From the NCBI RefSeq assembly GCF_032773895.1, contig NZ_CP120416.1:4555001-4619000 (forward strand): a stretch of 64,000 bases of DNA, read 5' to 3'. This stretch comes from Teredinibacter sp. KSP-S5-2 (GTDB lineage: Bacteria; Pseudomonadota; Gammaproteobacteria; Pseudomonadales; Cellvibrionaceae). The notes under the pieces were generated by a model. It was given only the letters and a program-made list of their open reading frames with translations. It was not told the DNA's origin and did not search any database. The position numbers and the translations under genes were made by a program. Positions 1 through 10,597 of the stretch are shown piece after piece (positions within the stretch are counted from its first letter, which is position 1; each line of letters starts with the position of its first letter).

Positions 1-34
1 TAAAAACATTGAGCTCTTCAGGCGGCGACAAGTA

Positions 35-1084
35 ATGAGTTCAACGGACAATAATTGGCAGATGGCGGCGCAAGGAAAATGGCTGGAAAACGACAGCCGT
101 TTTATTCCTGCACATTGGTATCCCGCTCTACTTGTTGATCTGCTGGAAAGAAAAGGTGTAGACCCGAATAAAACACTCCGCAGTACTGGTATTTTTTACG
201 AAGACATTGCTCAGGGTTCGCTATTAACTTCTCCAGACCAATTCGACTGTATTATTGGTAACGCAAAAAAGCACTTTGCGGTAAAGGATCTAAGTTTTAT
301 TTTTGGTCATACAATCTATCCAGGCAATTTGTCTTCTTTATCCAATGCAATCATGCATTGCTCTAATCTGGAAGATTTTTTTGACCTCTTCGATAACTTT
401 TATTATGAATTGTGCCCTTATCTGAAACTAAAACCTGTGAAAATCGAGGGATATGTTGGGCTTGAGTTTCAGGACGCTTTTGGCGCAAGCCCTCATCGCA
501 AGTTTTTAATCGAAGCTTTTATGACAGCATGTAAATCCGTGATTCGATGGCTTGCTGGGCGAAGCTTCCCATGGCGCTTTGAGTTTGATTATGAACAGCC
601 AGGATACATCGAAGAGTATGAAGTTCATTTGTCTCACAAATTGTACTTTTCAAAACCTAAAACGATGTTTTTGGTGGAAGGCCCTTATCTAAATGAAAGC
701 TGGCCAAATTCATCCAGTGTTATCTATTCTCAAGCAATATCAGAATTTTTGCGCAGCGAAAAAAGATTAAAAAGTGAAAGCTTTGTCCGTCTGGTGACAG
801 AGTGTATTGAAGAGAATATTAAGACGCCGTTGGACTTGGAGAATACAGCTTCGACATTTGGCTTAAGTACCTCAACGTTTAAACGCAAGCTAAAGAAGCA
901 CGGGGTGAATTTTCAGAGACTGATTGATGACGTGAGAAGAAGTCGAGCCATTTATTTAATTCAACACGAAAAGTTAAATAATGAACAGCTCGCTAACTTC
1001 TTCGGTTTTCACGATTCAGCAAACTTTCGGCGATCGTTTAAGCGCTGGACCGGTAAGGTTCCTGGCGATTATAGAAATCAATAG
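35..1084 (+). CDS. AraC-family transcriptional regulator (OruR/ArgR-like architecture)
   Basis: A 349-residue protein. An N-terminal effector-sensing region (about residues 20-210) resembles the arabinose-binding-like domain of the OruR/VirS type of AraC proteins. The C-terminal AraC/XylS double helix-turn-helix spans about residues 245-348. The first HTH is visible around 'STFGLSTSTFKRKLKK' and the second around 'LANFFGFHDSANFRRSFKRW', ending in the typical 'G.VPGDYR' segment. The ATG lies 34 bases into the window, so the promoter is cut off. The next gene converges on it from the minus strand. The ligand and regulon cannot be read from the sequence. Family assignment is firm, target unknown. 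Confidence 0.9.
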   Translation: MSSTDNNWQMAAQGKWLENDSRFIPAHWYPALLVDLLERKGVDPNKTLRSTGIFYEDIAQGSLLTSPDQFDCIIGNAKKHFAVKDLSFIFGHTIYPGNLSSLSNAIMHCSNLEDFFDLFDNFYYELCPYLKLKPVKIEGYVGLEFQDAFGASPHRKFLIEAFMTACKSVIRWLAGRSFPWRFEFDYEQPGYIEEYEVHLSHKLYFSKPKTMFLVEGPYLNESWPNSSSVIYSQAISEFLRSEKRLKSESFVRLVTECIEENIKTPLDLENTASTFGLSTSTFKRKLKKHGVNFQRLIDDVRRSRAIYLIQHEKLNNEQLANFFGFHDSANFRRSFKRWTGKVPGDYRNQ

Positions 1085-1112
1085 TAGCAAGTCCTTATTC
1101 CATTCTATTTGA

Positions 1113-2135
1113 CTAATAATATATAACCAAAGGACCGTATTGATAAAAATCCATTTTAGGAAGTTCATTCTCTGGAAATATCATATACCCATTTAAATGA
1201 TTTACAATAACAGAGTAATCACCAATATTTTCAGCTTTAGCATATTTATGTCTTCTCAATGCATAAGTATTCGCATAGGTGATATTCATCATTTTATTTT
1301 TATTTTTAAATTCCTTTTTAGTTAACTCTACGTTTAACATCCTGTGGAACTGTTCTTCTACAGTTTGCATCCCTTCATTTATATATTTTTCAATATTTTC
1401 TTCTGTCCATTCAAACCTGACGGATGTTTTCTCAACTTCCATATACTCCATACTTTTTATTTTTTTTATTTTTTTCTGGTATTCAGGTTTTAGTTTGTAT
1501 TCTTTTTCAGGATTTTTTTTTACTAACTCATAGTACTCTTTTTCAAGATTACCTATCTCCAGAGTTTTTTCTTCCTCCGATATTTTTTTGTTATAAATAA
1601 TTCTTTGGGGAGATTGATAGGAGATAAAAAAACTTTTGGTTTTGGTTGACTTAGGATTTGGAAAGTACTCACCAGCCCAAACAACATAGAGAAGATTGTG
1701 ATCCCTAGTCATAAAAAATCTAGCTCTAAGGTTAAGGTGACTTACTCCTTTAAACCTTTTATTCTTAAATTCTCTTACTTCCGGTGTTTCCTCTGACCTT
1801 TCCCATTTATTATTCACTGTAATCCAATCGGCTTTATCTACAACACGAGTCACAGATTGAGAAAACAACGCAGGAAAATCTATATTTTTAGTTTTTTCTA
1901 GATAATGCTGGTTTACCTTAGTATATGATCTTTTTTTTATTTCTTTTAACGACGGCGTTCCGATCCAGTACGCCGGTGGTACTCTGGGCATTACAAAAAT
2001 GGTATTTTCGGTTGTATCTATGTATAGGTTTAAAGTTACGCCTTTATCTTTATCTTTTTGGCTAAAAAATTCGTCAAATGACAATGCATGTAGTGATATA
2101 AAAAAAAGAATTAACGACAGTACAACCCTAGACAT
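1113..2135 (-). CDS. Predicted secreted protein of unknown function, AT-rich
   Basis: A 340-residue protein starting with a hydrophobic signal peptide (about residues 1-19, ending near 'LHALS'), so export to the periplasm or outer membrane is likely. The rest is rich in Lys, Glu, Tyr and Asn, with a charged, probably helical stretch at about residues 185-230. I recognise no domain. The DNA is clearly more AT-rich than the par/mnm genes beside it, with long T/A runs. It sits between an AraC gene and parB, a position with no such gene in the usual par-mnm cluster. This suggests recent acquisition. A purine-rich GAAGAG lies about 8 bases before the ATG. Function unknown. Confidence 0.75.
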   Translation of the reverse strand: MSRVVLSLILFFISLHALSFDEFFSQKDKDKGVTLNLYIDTTENTIFVMPRVPPAYWIGTPSLKEIKKRSYTKVNQHYLEKTKNIDFPALFSQSVTRVVDKADWITVNNKWERSEETPEVREFKNKRFKGVSHLNLRARFFMTRDHNLLYVVWAGEYFPNPKSTKTKSFFISYQSPQRIIYNKKISEEEKTLEIGNLEKEYYELVKKNPEKEYKLKPEYQKKIKKIKSMEYMEVEKTSVRFEWTEENIEKYINEGMQTVEEQFHRMLNVELTKKEFKNKNKMMNITYANTYALRRHKYAKAENIGDYSVIVNHLNGYMIFPENELPKMDFYQYGPLVIYY

Positions 2136-2158
2136 GAATATCTCTTCAATAATTAAAC

Positions 2159-3082
2159 TTAGTCTTGTTGATACCCTAGATGATTCAGTATCCCATCCAA
2201 CTCATCCAGACTATTGTATTTAAGCACCAACTTTCCTTTACCTTTTGCGGTATGTTGAACAATTACCGGCACACCAACATGTTCACCAAGACCTTCTTCA
2301 AGGTGCTTCAAATCTGAAGTCACTGAAGGTTTCTCTTTACCCTGTTCTGCATTATGTGCCGACCGGGCTAAAGCTTCTGCCTGCCGAACAGATAGGCCTT
2401 TTGCCACGATTTGTCTGGCAACACTGCGTTGATGTTCTGGTTCTAATGTGAGTAAGCAACGTGCATGCCCCATTTCCAGATCACCATGTTCCAACATGGT
2501 TTTGATTTCGTCGCCCAAATTTAATAAGCGGAGTAGGTTGGTGACCGCAGTGCGGGATTTGCCAACCGCATCGGCAACCTGTTGTTGGGTCAGTTCAAAT
2601 TCATCTTGCAATCGCTTAAGCGCAACGGCCTCTTCCATGGGATTCAAATCTTCCCGTTGGATATTTTCAATAAGCGCCATTGCGATTGCGGTTTCGTCAG
2701 GTACATCCCGAATAACCGCGGGTATTTTGGCAATTCCAGCTAGCTGGGTTGCACGCCAACGACGCTCACCAGCAATAATTTCGTATTTGGTATGACCATC
2801 TTCTTTGCCAATGGGGCGTACCACTATAGGTTGCATCACGCCCTGGCTTTTGATGGATTCTGCCAACTCTTCCAGCGCTTCCTGGTCCATGTCCCGGCGG
2901 GGCTGGTATTTACCCCGTTGCATGTATTCAACTGGAATATCTTTTAGCACGCTGTCTTCAAGTACCGAAGCGTCAGCTGCGACTTCAGTGGCCGCTTTGA
3001 TCGCATCAACCGGGTCAGATCCTTTGTTTGCTCCGGTCAATAGTGCATCCAACCCTCGACCGAGCCCTTTTCTTTTTACCAT
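2159..3082 (-). CDS. parB: Chromosome partitioning protein ParB
   Basis: ParB (Spo0J family), 307 residues. It binds parS, loads as a CTP-dependent clamp, spreads along DNA and is moved by ParA to segregate origins. Visible features: an N-terminal 'KRKGLGRGLDALL' ParA-contact segment; the CTPase/ParB_N domain with 'YQPR' and the 'GERRWRA' box (about residues 105-112); the HTH around 'LTQQQVADAVGKSRTAVTNLL' (about 153-173); and a C-terminal dimerisation domain ending in 'GILNHLGY'. It lies just downstream of parA on the same strand. Two perfect parS sites are present in this window at 14983 and 15637. Confidence 0.97.
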   Translation of the reverse strand: MVKRKGLGRGLDALLTGANKGSDPVDAIKAATEVAADASVLEDSVLKDIPVEYMQRGKYQPRRDMDQEALEELAESIKSQGVMQPIVVRPIGKEDGHTKYEIIAGERRWRATQLAGIAKIPAVIRDVPDETAIAMALIENIQREDLNPMEEAVALKRLQDEFELTQQQVADAVGKSRTAVTNLLRLLNLGDEIKTMLEHGDLEMGHARCLLTLEPEHQRSVARQIVAKGLSVRQAEALARSAHNAEQGKEKPSVTSDLKHLEEGLGEHVGVPVIVQHTAKGKGKLVLKYNSLDELDGILNHLGYQQD

Positions 3083-3158
3083 TTTGAATCCTATAAGAGG
3101 AAAACTGTGAAATTATGACTTTAAAGGATAGTACCTGGAACCAGCAGGTACGACTCAA

Positions 3159-3965
3159 TTAGCTGGCTGTTGCCAGTTCTTGCATTGCGGCTTCATTCCG
3201 ACGAATGATTTCACCGGCCAGGGCAATGTAGGCCAACGCGCCTTTCGATTGGCGATCGTAAGTGATAACCGGTTGGCCAAAGCTGGGCGCTTCCGCCAAA
3301 CGCACATTACGTGGCACGCAGGTTCGATAAACACGATCACCAAAGTACTCAGCCAGCTGTGCTGACACTTCACCTGTCAGAGTATTGCGCGGATCGTACA
3401 TAGTACGAAGCAGGCCTTCAATCTTCAGATTAGGGTTGAGCACGCTTTGAATGGTGTTAATTGTGTTAACAAGCGCCGATAGACCTTCCAACGCATAGTA
3501 CTCACATTGCATAGGAATAATGACACCATCACAAGCCGTGAGCGCATTCACAGTCAGCATATTCAGCGATGGCGGGCAGTCGATCAATATATAATCAAAC
3601 TGTTCTCTTACTGTTTTTAGCACGCCAGCCAAACGGTGTTCTTTGTTGTCAATTGACAGCAATTCCACTTCGGCTGCGGTGAGATCCCCATTTGCGGGCA
3701 AGACAGCAAAGTGACCTTCAGGCGATTTTTCCAGGGCGTTTTCAATTCGGGTTAATCCGAGCAGAACGTCATATATGCTGTATTCGCAGTCGTTTTTGTC
3801 AATACCACTGCCCATGGTCGCATTCCCCTGAGGGTCCAGATCCACAAGCAAGACCTTTTTCTTGGTAGCAGCAAAAGACGCGGCAAGATTCACACAAGTT
3901 GTGGTTTTGCCCACTCCCCCTTTTTGATTTGCGATTGCGTATATTTTTCCCACAGCGTTGCCCAT
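3159..3965 (-). CDS. parA: Chromosome partitioning ATPase ParA (Soj)
   Basis: A 268-residue ParA-type P-loop ATPase. It forms ATP-dependent dimers on the nucleoid and works with ParB to pull replicated origins apart. The deviant Walker A 'KGGVGKTT' is at about residues 15-22, the Walker A' 'LVDLDPQGNAT' follows, and 'YILIDCPPSLN' is the Walker B region. The length is normal for the chromosomal family. It sits 76 bases upstream of parB and 11 bases after rsmG, so rsmG-parA-parB are probably co-transcribed, as in many bacteria. A second in-frame start a few residues later (before 'KIYAIANQ') is possible. Confidence 0.97.
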   Translation of the reverse strand: MGNAVGKIYAIANQKGGVGKTTTCVNLAASFAATKKKVLLVDLDPQGNATMGSGIDKNDCEYSIYDVLLGLTRIENALEKSPEGHFAVLPANGDLTAAEVELLSIDNKEHRLAGVLKTVREQFDYILIDCPPSLNMLTVNALTACDGVIIPMQCEYYALEGLSALVNTINTIQSVLNPNLKIEGLLRTMYDPRNTLTGEVSAQLAEYFGDRVYRTCVPRNVRLAEAPSFGQPVITYDRQSKGALAYIALAGEIIRRNEAAMQELATAS

Positions 3966-3976
3966 AACAATAAGTT

Positions 3977-4645
3977 TTATTGGATTTTTTCCTGCCGAAT
4001 CAAGACCATGTGTCGCTCGCCCTCTAAACCGGGAACATCGAGAGAGTGGCAGGTTTCGACGATATAGTGTTTCGCCAATACGCTCAACTCGTCTGTCGGG
4101 AACACACCTTTCATAGCCATAAAACGGCCTTCGGAGTTGAGCAGATGATGCGTAGCTTCCACCATATCGCTGAGACTGGCGAATGCCCGACTTAGTACGC
4201 CATCGTAGCCTGTTTCAGGGTTAAACGATTCTACTCGACGGTTTTCGACTTGAACATTCTCAAGTTGCAGTGCTTGTTTAACCTGAAACAAGAAACGCAT
4301 TTTTTTCCCCGCCGAATCCAGCAACGTGAAATGCTTATCGGGAAACACGATCGACAAGGGAATTCCCGGCAGTCCACCACCGGTGCCTACATCGATATAG
4401 CGGTTTCCGGGCAGTTTGGCCAGAATGTTAACAATACTCAAACTGTCCAACAGATGTTTTGTCAGCATCTGTTCCGGGTCACGGATGGCTGAAAGGTTGT
4501 AAGCCTTATTCCACTTTGCAAACAAGGAAAGATAGTCCACCAATTTGACTTGAGCTGCATCCGTTAGCTCAACGCCCATCGCTTCAGCCCCTCGGGTCAA
4601 AGCACGAACCAGCTGGTCGTATTGTATAGAACTTATCTCACCCAC
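3977..4645 (-). CDS. rsmG: 16S rRNA (guanine-N7) methyltransferase RsmG (GidB)
   Basis: A 222-residue SAM-dependent methyltransferase that makes m7G527 in 16S rRNA; loss gives low-level streptomycin resistance in other bacteria. The SAM-binding motif 'DVGTGGGLPGIPLSI' lies at about residues 82-96, followed by 'TLLDSAGKKMRFL'. The later 'VLSRAFASLSDM' matches the family's substrate segment. The length is typical (about 207-220). Its start touches the end of mnmG at base 4645, so the two genes are translationally adjacent, as in most gid operons. Confidence 0.96.
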   Translation of the reverse strand: MGEISSIQYDQLVRALTRGAEAMGVELTDAAQVKLVDYLSLFAKWNKAYNLSAIRDPEQMLTKHLLDSLSIVNILAKLPGNRYIDVGTGGGLPGIPLSIVFPDKHFTLLDSAGKKMRFLFQVKQALQLENVQVENRRVESFNPETGYDGVLSRAFASLSDMVEATHHLLNSEGRFMAMKGVFPTDELSVLAKHYIVETCHSLDVPGLEGERHMVLIRQEKIQ

Positions 4646-6564
4646 TAGTTAATAACTACCGACTCGGTTGAATTTTGCGTTAATGAAACGTTTTTCAGTA
4701 AACCGCGCTTCTTAAGGTAGATCAATATCAGAGAAATCGCTGCAGGTGTTACTCCGGGAATGCGCGAAGCCCTGGCTAATGTGCTAGGTCGAGCTTCACT
4801 TAACTTCTGTTTTAGCTCGTTTGATAACCCTTCGACCGAAGCATAGTCAAAGCTTTCGGGTATCGCGGTTTGTTCATGCTGACGTAATCGAGCGATCTCT
4901 TCGGATTGTCGGTCAATGTACCCGGAATATTTGGCTGCAATCTCTACTTGTTCTGCCACTTGTGGGTCTGAAACTACTTCGCCTTTCAACGAAGCAATGT
5001 CTTCATACCCAAGTTCGGGCCGCTTGAGCAAGTCCATCATCGAGTATTCCCGAGCCAACGGGGCGCTCAATTTAGGCTCGAGTTGTTTGGCTTGTTCGCT
5101 ATTGGCCTGGATCCAGGTGGATTTCATGCGCTGTGTTTCCAGCTCAACAGCTTCGCGTTTTTTACAGAAAGCCTGCCAACGCACATCATCAACTAAACCT
5201 AGTTCACGACCTTTTTCCGTTAACCGTGTATCTGCGTTGTCTTCCCGCAGCAATAAACGGTATTCCGCACGACTGGTAAACATTCGATAAGGTTCTTTCG
5301 TGCCGTTAGTGATCAAGTCATCAACCAATACCCCGATGTAGGCTTGATCTCTTTCCGGGCACCAGGGGTCTTTCTCTTTGACTTTCAGCGCGGCGTTAGT
5401 ACCCGCCAGCAAACCTTGTGCACCAGCCTCTTCGTACCCGGTTGTCCCATTAATCTGGCCAGCAAAGAATAAGCCCTCTATGACTTTGGTTTCCAAGCTG
5501 TACTGAAGGTCCCGAGGGTCAAAAAAGTCATACTCGATGGCGTATCCTGGTCGTGAGATATGCGCATTTTCGAAGCCTTTGATAGAACGGACAAACTGTA
5601 ACTGAATATCAAACGGCAAACTGGTGGAGATCCCGTTCGGATATAGCTCATGGGTGGTCAATCCTTCGGGCTCGATAAAAATCTGATGGCTTTCCTTATC
5701 GGCAAAACGATTGATTTTATCTTCGATGGAAGGGCAGTATCTTGGTCCAACGCCTTCGATAACACCAGTAAACATTGGAGAACGATCAAAACCGGTTCGA
5801 ATAATATCGTGGGTTTGCGTGTTGGTATGCGTAATCCAACAACAGGTCTGGCGCGGGTGATCGGCTACACTACCTAAAAAGGACATAACCGGAGTCGGGG
5901 TTTCTCCCCATTGTTCCTGCAGCTCATCGAAACATACTGAGCGAGCATCAATACGAGGTGGCGTACCGGTTTTCAACCGATCCACTCTCAACGGTAACTC
6001 ACGTAAACGGTCAGCCAATGCTATCGAAGGCGGGTCACCAGCTCTTCCCCCTGCATGATTTTCCAGCCCGATATGAATTCTGCCACCGAGGAAAGTCCCA
6101 GTTGTTAGTACCACAGCCGGGGCAAAAAATTTAACCCCCATTTGGCTGATTACGCCTTCAACTTTGCCACCTTCGACAATCAGGTCATCAGCGGCCTGCT
6201 GAAAAATAACCAGATTTTCCTGATTTTCCAATATACCGCGAACAGCTGCTTTGTATAACACCCGGTCGGCTTGTGCTCGAGTGGCTCTAACTGCAGGCCC
6301 TTTACGGCTATTTAAAACACGAAATTGAATACCGCCTTTATCTGTGGCGGTCGCCATTGCGCCTCCCAAAGCATCTATTTCTTTTACCAGATGGCTTTTG
6401 CCAATACCGCCTATGGCTGGATTACAACTCATTTGTCCAAGGGTTTCGATATTGTGGGTCAGAAGGAGTGTTTTACAGCCCATACGTGCGGCAGCCAGAC
6501 AGGCTTCCGTACCAGCGTGTCCACCACCGATAACAATGACATCAAACCGAGTAGGGTAAATCAT
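4645..6564 (-). CDS. mnmG: tRNA uridine-5-carboxymethylaminomethyl modification enzyme MnmG (GidA)
   Basis: A 639-residue FAD protein. With MnmE it installs the cmnm5 group on the wobble uridine of several tRNAs. The FAD-binding Rossmann motif '[19 protein letters not shown]' is at about residues 11-29. The family signature around '[21 protein letters not shown]' and the second FAD segment '[17 protein letters not shown]' (about 365-381) are present. A C-terminal MnmE-binding helical domain follows. It heads the minus-strand mnmG-rsmG-parA-parB cluster. Upstream is a 667-base intergenic region with DnaA boxes. The length equals the family norm. Confidence 0.98.
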   Translation of the reverse strand: MIYPTRFDVIVIGGGHAGTEACLAAARMGCKTLLLTHNIETLGQMSCNPAIGGIGKSHLVKEIDALGGAMATATDKGGIQFRVLNSRKGPAVRATRAQADRVLYKAAVRGILENQENLVIFQQAADDLIVEGGKVEGVISQMGVKFFAPAVVLTTGTFLGGRIHIGLENHAGGRAGDPPSIALADRLRELPLRVDRLKTGTPPRIDARSVCFDELQEQWGETPTPVMSFLGSVADHPRQTCCWITHTNTQTHDIIRTGFDRSPMFTGVIEGVGPRYCPSIEDKINRFADKESHQIFIEPEGLTTHELYPNGISTSLPFDIQLQFVRSIKGFENAHISRPGYAIEYDFFDPRDLQYSLETKVIEGLFFAGQINGTTGYEEAGAQGLLAGTNAALKVKEKDPWCPERDQAYIGVLVDDLITNGTKEPYRMFTSRAEYRLLLREDNADTRLTEKGRELGLVDDVRWQAFCKKREAVELETQRMKSTWIQANSEQAKQLEPKLSAPLAREYSMMDLLKRPELGYEDIASLKGEVVSDPQVAEQVEIAAKYSGYIDRQSEEIARLRQHEQTAIPESFDYASVEGLSNELKQKLSEARPSTLARASRIPGVTPAAISLILIYLKKRGLLKNVSLTQNSTESVVIN

Positions 6565-6791
6565 AGAGAAAAATGCGTGCTCGCTAGGAGGATGAAATTA
6601 AGGGCGGCCATTATAGTGAGAGTTGGTCAAAAAAAGAACTGTATTTAAATAAATACTCTCTCGTGAGCCGGGTAGTTTACCAAGTTTATTGATGGTTGAT
6701 GTACTTAAAAAATATATAAGAAAAGTATATATGTGTGTGAATGTTATATAGAGGGATTATGTTTAATGTAAATATTAGGGGCGCGTTTTCC

Positions 6792-6800
6792 TGTGAATAA
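6792..6800 (-). promoter_or_regulatory. DnaA box (TTATTCACA on minus strand)
   Basis: The plus strand reads TGTGAATAA, the exact reverse complement of TTATTCACA, which fits the DnaA consensus TTATNCACA. It lies just after the AT-rich stretch upstream of mnmG. Confidence 0.6.
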
Positions 6801-7175
6801 GGTAATTAAACTTATTTAAATCAATAGGTTACAAGAATGATAACTTATGTAAACACAGTGATATTTACCGATGATAACCTTGTTTTAGGTTGTGTAAAAA
6901 AAGGCGGGTTATCCCCATCGGAAATTATGATCAAAAAACAGACTAAAACAGCACACCCTTTGTGACCAAGATATTTCACTTAGTTTACAGGTCCTACTCA
7001 CACCTTTTTCATTATCACTAATGCTATTTGTAAACTCTGTGGCAAAGCTGTTGAGAAAATGTAGTTATGCTGTTTTAAACCTTTTTGTTTTTGATGCTTT
7101 TTTGTTCTCAGGGGAAAAACTGTTAGACAGATGCGGAATTAGCTTGGGTTTTAATCTGAAAAAGCTGTGAATATA

Positions 7176-7184
7176 TGTGGATAA
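7176..7184 (-). promoter_or_regulatory. DnaA box (TTATCCACA on minus strand)
   Basis: The plus strand reads TGTGGATAA, the exact complement of the strongest DnaA box sequence. A one-mismatch box (TGTGAATAT) overlaps its left side at 7166-7174, so two DnaA molecules could sit in tandem just downstream of the mnmE stop. Confidence 0.6.
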
Positions 7185-7231
7185 GTTTTTCGAAGGGAGT
7201 ATCAATAAAAAAATGAAATGGAATTTAGGCA

Positions 7232-8608
7232 CTATTTACCAATGCAGAAACTGGAAAATATTTCTCCGAGTAGATCATCTGCGGTATAGGTACCAGTGAT
7301 AACTGACAGGCATTCTTGTGCCATGCGAAGGTCTTCGGCGAGTAATTCCCCTGCTGCGAAGGCTTGCAGTTGCTGTTCACCAGCTAAAAGAAATTCTTTG
7401 GCTTGTTGTAATGCGTCTATATGACGTCGACGGGCACTGAAACCACCCTCTGTTGTTCCCTCAAACCCCATGACTTGTTTTAAGTGTTGTTTGAGTTGGT
7501 CTAACCCGGTGCCGGTTTTGGCTGAGATTTCTATGTGTTGTAGCCGTTGTTCAATGTCGTCAAAGCGAGGCTGAGTTTGGTCGACTTTATTGAATATTAC
7601 GGTTAATTTCTGTTTAAGGCCTGAGTCTGAATTGGAAAAGAATTCCGGCCAGTGGGCTTTTACATCTGTTTGATCGGGGTCGGTGCTGTCAATCATTAAC
7701 AGGATGCGATCAGCTTCTGAAATCTCCTGCCAAGCCCTTTCTATTCCTATCTGCTCGACGTGATCGGGGCTGTCTCTTAAACCAGCTGTATCTACTATGT
7801 GCAGAGGCATGCCATCGATATGGATGTGTTCGCGCAGGACATCTCTTGTTGTACCTGCGATATCGGTCACTATCGCAATATCTTTTTCTGCCAAGGCATT
7901 TAGCAAACTGGACTTACCAGCGTTTGGGCGTCCGGCAATCACGACCTTCATGCCTTCACGCATTAATACACCTTGCTGTGCCTGGTGTAAGGTGGCATCA
8001 AGTTGTTGGATAGCATTAGCAAGACGCCCGGATACGACTCCGTCACTTAGGAAATCAATTTCTTCTTCCGGAAAATCGATGGCGGACTCTACATACATTC
8101 GCAACTCAATCAACTGTTGTTGAAGTTGATCTATTTTTGCGGAGAACTCGCCTTTCAAAGAATTCAGGGCCTGTTTGGCCGCTTGTTCCGAACTGGCGTT
8201 AATTAAATCGGCAATCGCTTCTGCCTGGGTCAGGTCGAGTTTGTCGTTAAGAAAAGCGCGCTCAGAAAACTCTCCTGGTCTGGCAAGTCGTGCACCAAGG
8301 GCGACAATTCTTTGTAGTAGTAAATCAAGAATTACCGGACCGCCATGGCCTTGAAGTTCAAATACGTCTTCACCGGTAAAGGAGTGGGGGTTTGGGAAAA
8401 AAATTGCAATCCCTTGATCGATAGGCTCATTTTGGCTATCAAAAAAAGGCGAGTAATGTGCGTAACGCGGTTCGGGGGTAAAGCCCAGTATTTCTTCTGC
8501 GATTATGAGGGCGTTGCCGCCTGATACACGAATAATACCAACGCCGCCGCGACCAGGGGCGGTCGCAACGGCGGCAATAGTATCTGAGCTGTTAGGGTTA
8601 GCCATCAC
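7232..8608 (-). CDS. mnmE: tRNA modification GTPase MnmE (TrmE)
   Basis: A 458-residue GTPase and partner of MnmG in wobble-uridine modification. Its N-terminal formyl-THF-binding domain covers about residues 1-120. The inserted Ras-like G domain has G1 '[12 protein letters not shown]' (about 225), G3 'DTAGLRDS' and G4 'NKVD'. The C-terminal helical domain ends with the invariant 'FCIGK', whose Cys is required for modification. Its start overlaps the last 11 bases of yidC. A second Met follows the first, so the start may be one codon later. It is the last gene of the rpmH-rnpA-yidD-yidC-mnmE run. Confidence 0.98.
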   Translation of the reverse strand: MMANPNSSDTIAAVATAPGRGGVGIIRVSGGNALIIAEEILGFTPEPRYAHYSPFFDSQNEPIDQGIAIFFPNPHSFTGEDVFELQGHGGPVILDLLLQRIVALGARLARPGEFSERAFLNDKLDLTQAEAIADLINASSEQAAKQALNSLKGEFSAKIDQLQQQLIELRMYVESAIDFPEEEIDFLSDGVVSGRLANAIQQLDATLHQAQQGVLMREGMKVVIAGRPNAGKSSLLNALAEKDIAIVTDIAGTTRDVLREHIHIDGMPLHIVDTAGLRDSPDHVEQIGIERAWQEISEADRILLMIDSTDPDQTDVKAHWPEFFSNSDSGLKQKLTVIFNKVDQTQPRFDDIEQRLQHIEISAKTGTGLDQLKQHLKQVMGFEGTTEGGFSARRRHIDALQQAKEFLLAGEQQLQAFAAGELLAEDLRMAQECLSVITGTYTADDLLGEIFSSFCIGK

Positions 8609-10286
8609 CTTGTTCTATTTTTTTGGTAATTATGTACTGCTGGGTCATAGATAGCAGGTTATTCACAACCCAGTATAGAACCAGACCAGCAGGGAACATC
8701 ATAAACAGGAATGTGAAAAATAATGGCATAAGCTGCATCATTTTTGCCTGCATGGGGTCGGGTGGTGGAGGGTTAAGTTTCTGCATAAAGAACATGGATG
8801 CGCCCATGATCAGCGGTAAGACATAGTAAGGGTCTTTCACACTTAGGTCATGAATCCAAAGCATAAATGGTGCGTGGCGCAGTTCCACACTTTCCATCAG
8901 TACCCAATAAAGCGCAATGAACACGGGCATAGGAAGTATCATTGGTAGACATCCACTGACCGGGTTAGCACCTTCTTTTTTATACAGTTTCATAAGTTCG
9001 GTGGACATTTTTTGTTTGTCTTCACCGTATCTTTCTTTTAACTCCTGCATTTGCGGTGCAATTTTTCTCATCTTCGCCATTGAGCGATAGCTCACTGCTG
9101 AAGGGTAGAAAAACAGTAACTTAATCATCATGGTTAGAATGATGATCGCAATACCCCAGTTTCCAACTAAGCCATGAATAATATCCAACAAGTGGAACAG
9201 CGGTTTAGCAATGAACCACAACCAGCTGAAGTCGATGGTGAGATCGAGGTAAGGGGATATTTCTTCCAGGGTTTTAATTGTTTTGGGACCAGCATAGAAG
9301 GATGACTTAATCACACCCTGGCTGTTTGGAGCCACTGTTGTTCTTTCTGAAGTAAAACCAAGCAGGTAAATATCTTTACCGCGTGCTTTTCTCAAGTTGT
9401 AGTGGTTTGTTGTTTCTGCATCTGGAATCCAGGCACTGATAAAGTAGTGCTGAACCATCGCGACCCAACCACCTGTATGTTCAAACTTAACCGGGTTTTC
9501 TTCGAGATCTTTAAATTTGTGCTTTTCGTAATGGGTTTCGGGTGTGGTAGTGGCCGCCCCCAAATATGGCTTCATCCCCATGGACGAGGTTTTGAAGGTG
9601 TGGCCATCGCGTTTGATCTGGCCGTAAAGAGCAGCAGACCAGTTTTTATCACTTCGGTTGTCGATGAGGTAGTCCACATCAATCAAATATGAGCCTTTAT
9701 TAAAGGTAAACCGCTTGGTCAGCGTTACATCACCCTGATCTAAAGTAAGGTCAACCATTAATGAATCTTTCGATTCCGCGAGTGCATATTCTTTTGCTGC
9801 AACGGAGAAAAGAGGGCGGCCGTCCCTTCCATCTGTACCATTTGGGCCTATCAAACCTGACTGAGCAACATAAACAGTGCTTTCATTACTATTAAGAAGA
9901 ATGAAAGGGTTATCCGCTTCATTAAGTTTTGCATAGTGTTGAAGTAGGGCCACTTTAACAATGTCGCCGCCCTTGGTATCAATAAGAACTTCCAGGGTGT
10001 CTGTCGTGACCCGAACCAATTGTGGTTGGACTTGTTCAACGACGGGAGCTTGTTCATCGGAACCCGGTTCGCTTGGTATATCCGAAGCATCTGAAGTGCG
10101 GGTATCAACTGGGTCGCTGAAGTCTGGTGTTTCAGGTGCGCTAGTCGTTTCTTGTTGTGAAGAAAGTGTGTCCTGATTTGACGTGAGTGCGGCGTTTTGT
10201 CTTTCTTGAAATTCATTCCAGCGAATGAACAGGAGAAAGCAGGTAACGACAATTGCACCAATCAGTATGTTACGTATCAAGTTCAT
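8598..10286 (-). CDS. yidC: Membrane protein insertase YidC (Oxa1 family)
   Basis: A 562-residue inner-membrane insertase that helps SecYEG and works alone for small membrane proteins. An N-terminal membrane anchor (about residues 5-22) is followed by a Ser/Thr/Glu-rich linker (about 30-90). A large periplasmic beta-supersandwich domain comes next. The conserved five-helix Oxa1 core starts at about residue 355 ('[21 protein letters not shown]'). The cytosolic loop '[11 protein letters not shown]' and the signature '[19 protein letters not shown]' are present. It lies between yidD and mnmE as in most gammaproteobacteria. Confidence 0.98.
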   Translation of the reverse strand: MNLIRNILIGAIVVTCFLLFIRWNEFQERQNAALTSNQDTLSSQQETTSAPETPDFSDPVDTRTSDASDIPSEPGSDEQAPVVEQVQPQLVRVTTDTLEVLIDTKGGDIVKVALLQHYAKLNEADNPFILLNSNESTVYVAQSGLIGPNGTDGRDGRPLFSVAAKEYALAESKDSLMVDLTLDQGDVTLTKRFTFNKGSYLIDVDYLIDNRSDKNWSAALYGQIKRDGHTFKTSSMGMKPYLGAATTTPETHYEKHKFKDLEENPVKFEHTGGWVAMVQHYFISAWIPDAETTNHYNLRKARGKDIYLLGFTSERTTVAPNSQGVIKSSFYAGPKTIKTLEEISPYLDLTIDFSWLWFIAKPLFHLLDIIHGLVGNWGIAIIILTMMIKLLFFYPSAVSYRSMAKMRKIAPQMQELKERYGEDKQKMSTELMKLYKKEGANPVSGCLPMILPMPVFIALYWVLMESVELRHAPFMLWIHDLSVKDPYYVLPLIMGASMFFMQKLNPPPPDPMQAKMMQLMPLFFTFLFMMFPAGLVLYWVVNNLLSMTQQYIITKKIEQGDG

Positions 10287-10309
10287 TGTTAGCGATAACC
10301 GTTTATCAT

Positions 10310-10597
10310 CTATGATTGTTGTTTGTTTTTGGGCATGGGTACAGGATCGTAGCCGCCCTTATGCCAGGGGTTACATTTCAGAATTCGAATGATGCTTAAT
10401 GTAAGACCTATAATGACGCCACGTTGCTGTATTGCTTGTTCAGCGTAACGAGAGCAAGTGGGTTCAAAGCGACACTGGTTTCCTAGCCAAGGGCTGAGCC
10501 AAAAACGATAAAAGCGGATAACAAGCAAAAACGGCAAAGCAGTTAACTTCGTTCGCTCTTTTTGTTCTCTGCGGCTTGTTTGGCAACACGTTTCCAT
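10310..10597 (-). CDS. yidD: Membrane protein insertion efficiency factor YidD
   Basis: A small membrane-associated protein found next to yidC. The family core '[30 protein letters not shown]' includes the conserved Cys residues, and '[13 protein letters not shown]' follows. From this ATG it has 95 residues and overlaps the end of rnpA by 55 bases. The family usually starts about seven residues before 'IRFY'. A TTG at 10537 would give that length and reduce the overlap, so the start is uncertain by about 20 codons. It is thought to assist YidC-dependent insertion. Confidence 0.9.
   Translation of the reverse strand: METCCQTSRREQKERTKLTALPFLLVIRFYRFWLSPWLGNQCRFEPTCSRYAEQAIQQRGVIIGLTLSIIRILKCNPWHKGGYDPVPMPKNKQQS

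Larger units (their letters stand above)
6565..7231. other. Intergenic region mnmG/mnmE: candidate origin of replication (gidA type)
   Basis: 667 bases without a credible gene. It contains two perfect DnaA boxes of the TTATNCACA type (6792-6800 and 7176-7184). Near matches are TTATCCCCA at 6909-6917 and TGTGAATAT at 7166-7174. A very AT-rich stretch at about 6700-6780, with runs of TATATA and TGTG, could serve as an unwinding element. It sits directly upstream of mnmG, the same place as oriC in E. coli and Vibrio. It must also hold the mnmG promoter. Whether it is the active origin, or the rpmH/dnaA gap is, cannot be settled by reading. Confidence 0.5.

Noticed and set aside
3155-3373. Minus-strand open frame overlapping the 3' end of parA in another frame
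   Set aside because: The parA frame is complete and normal in length; this is an out-of-frame shadow.
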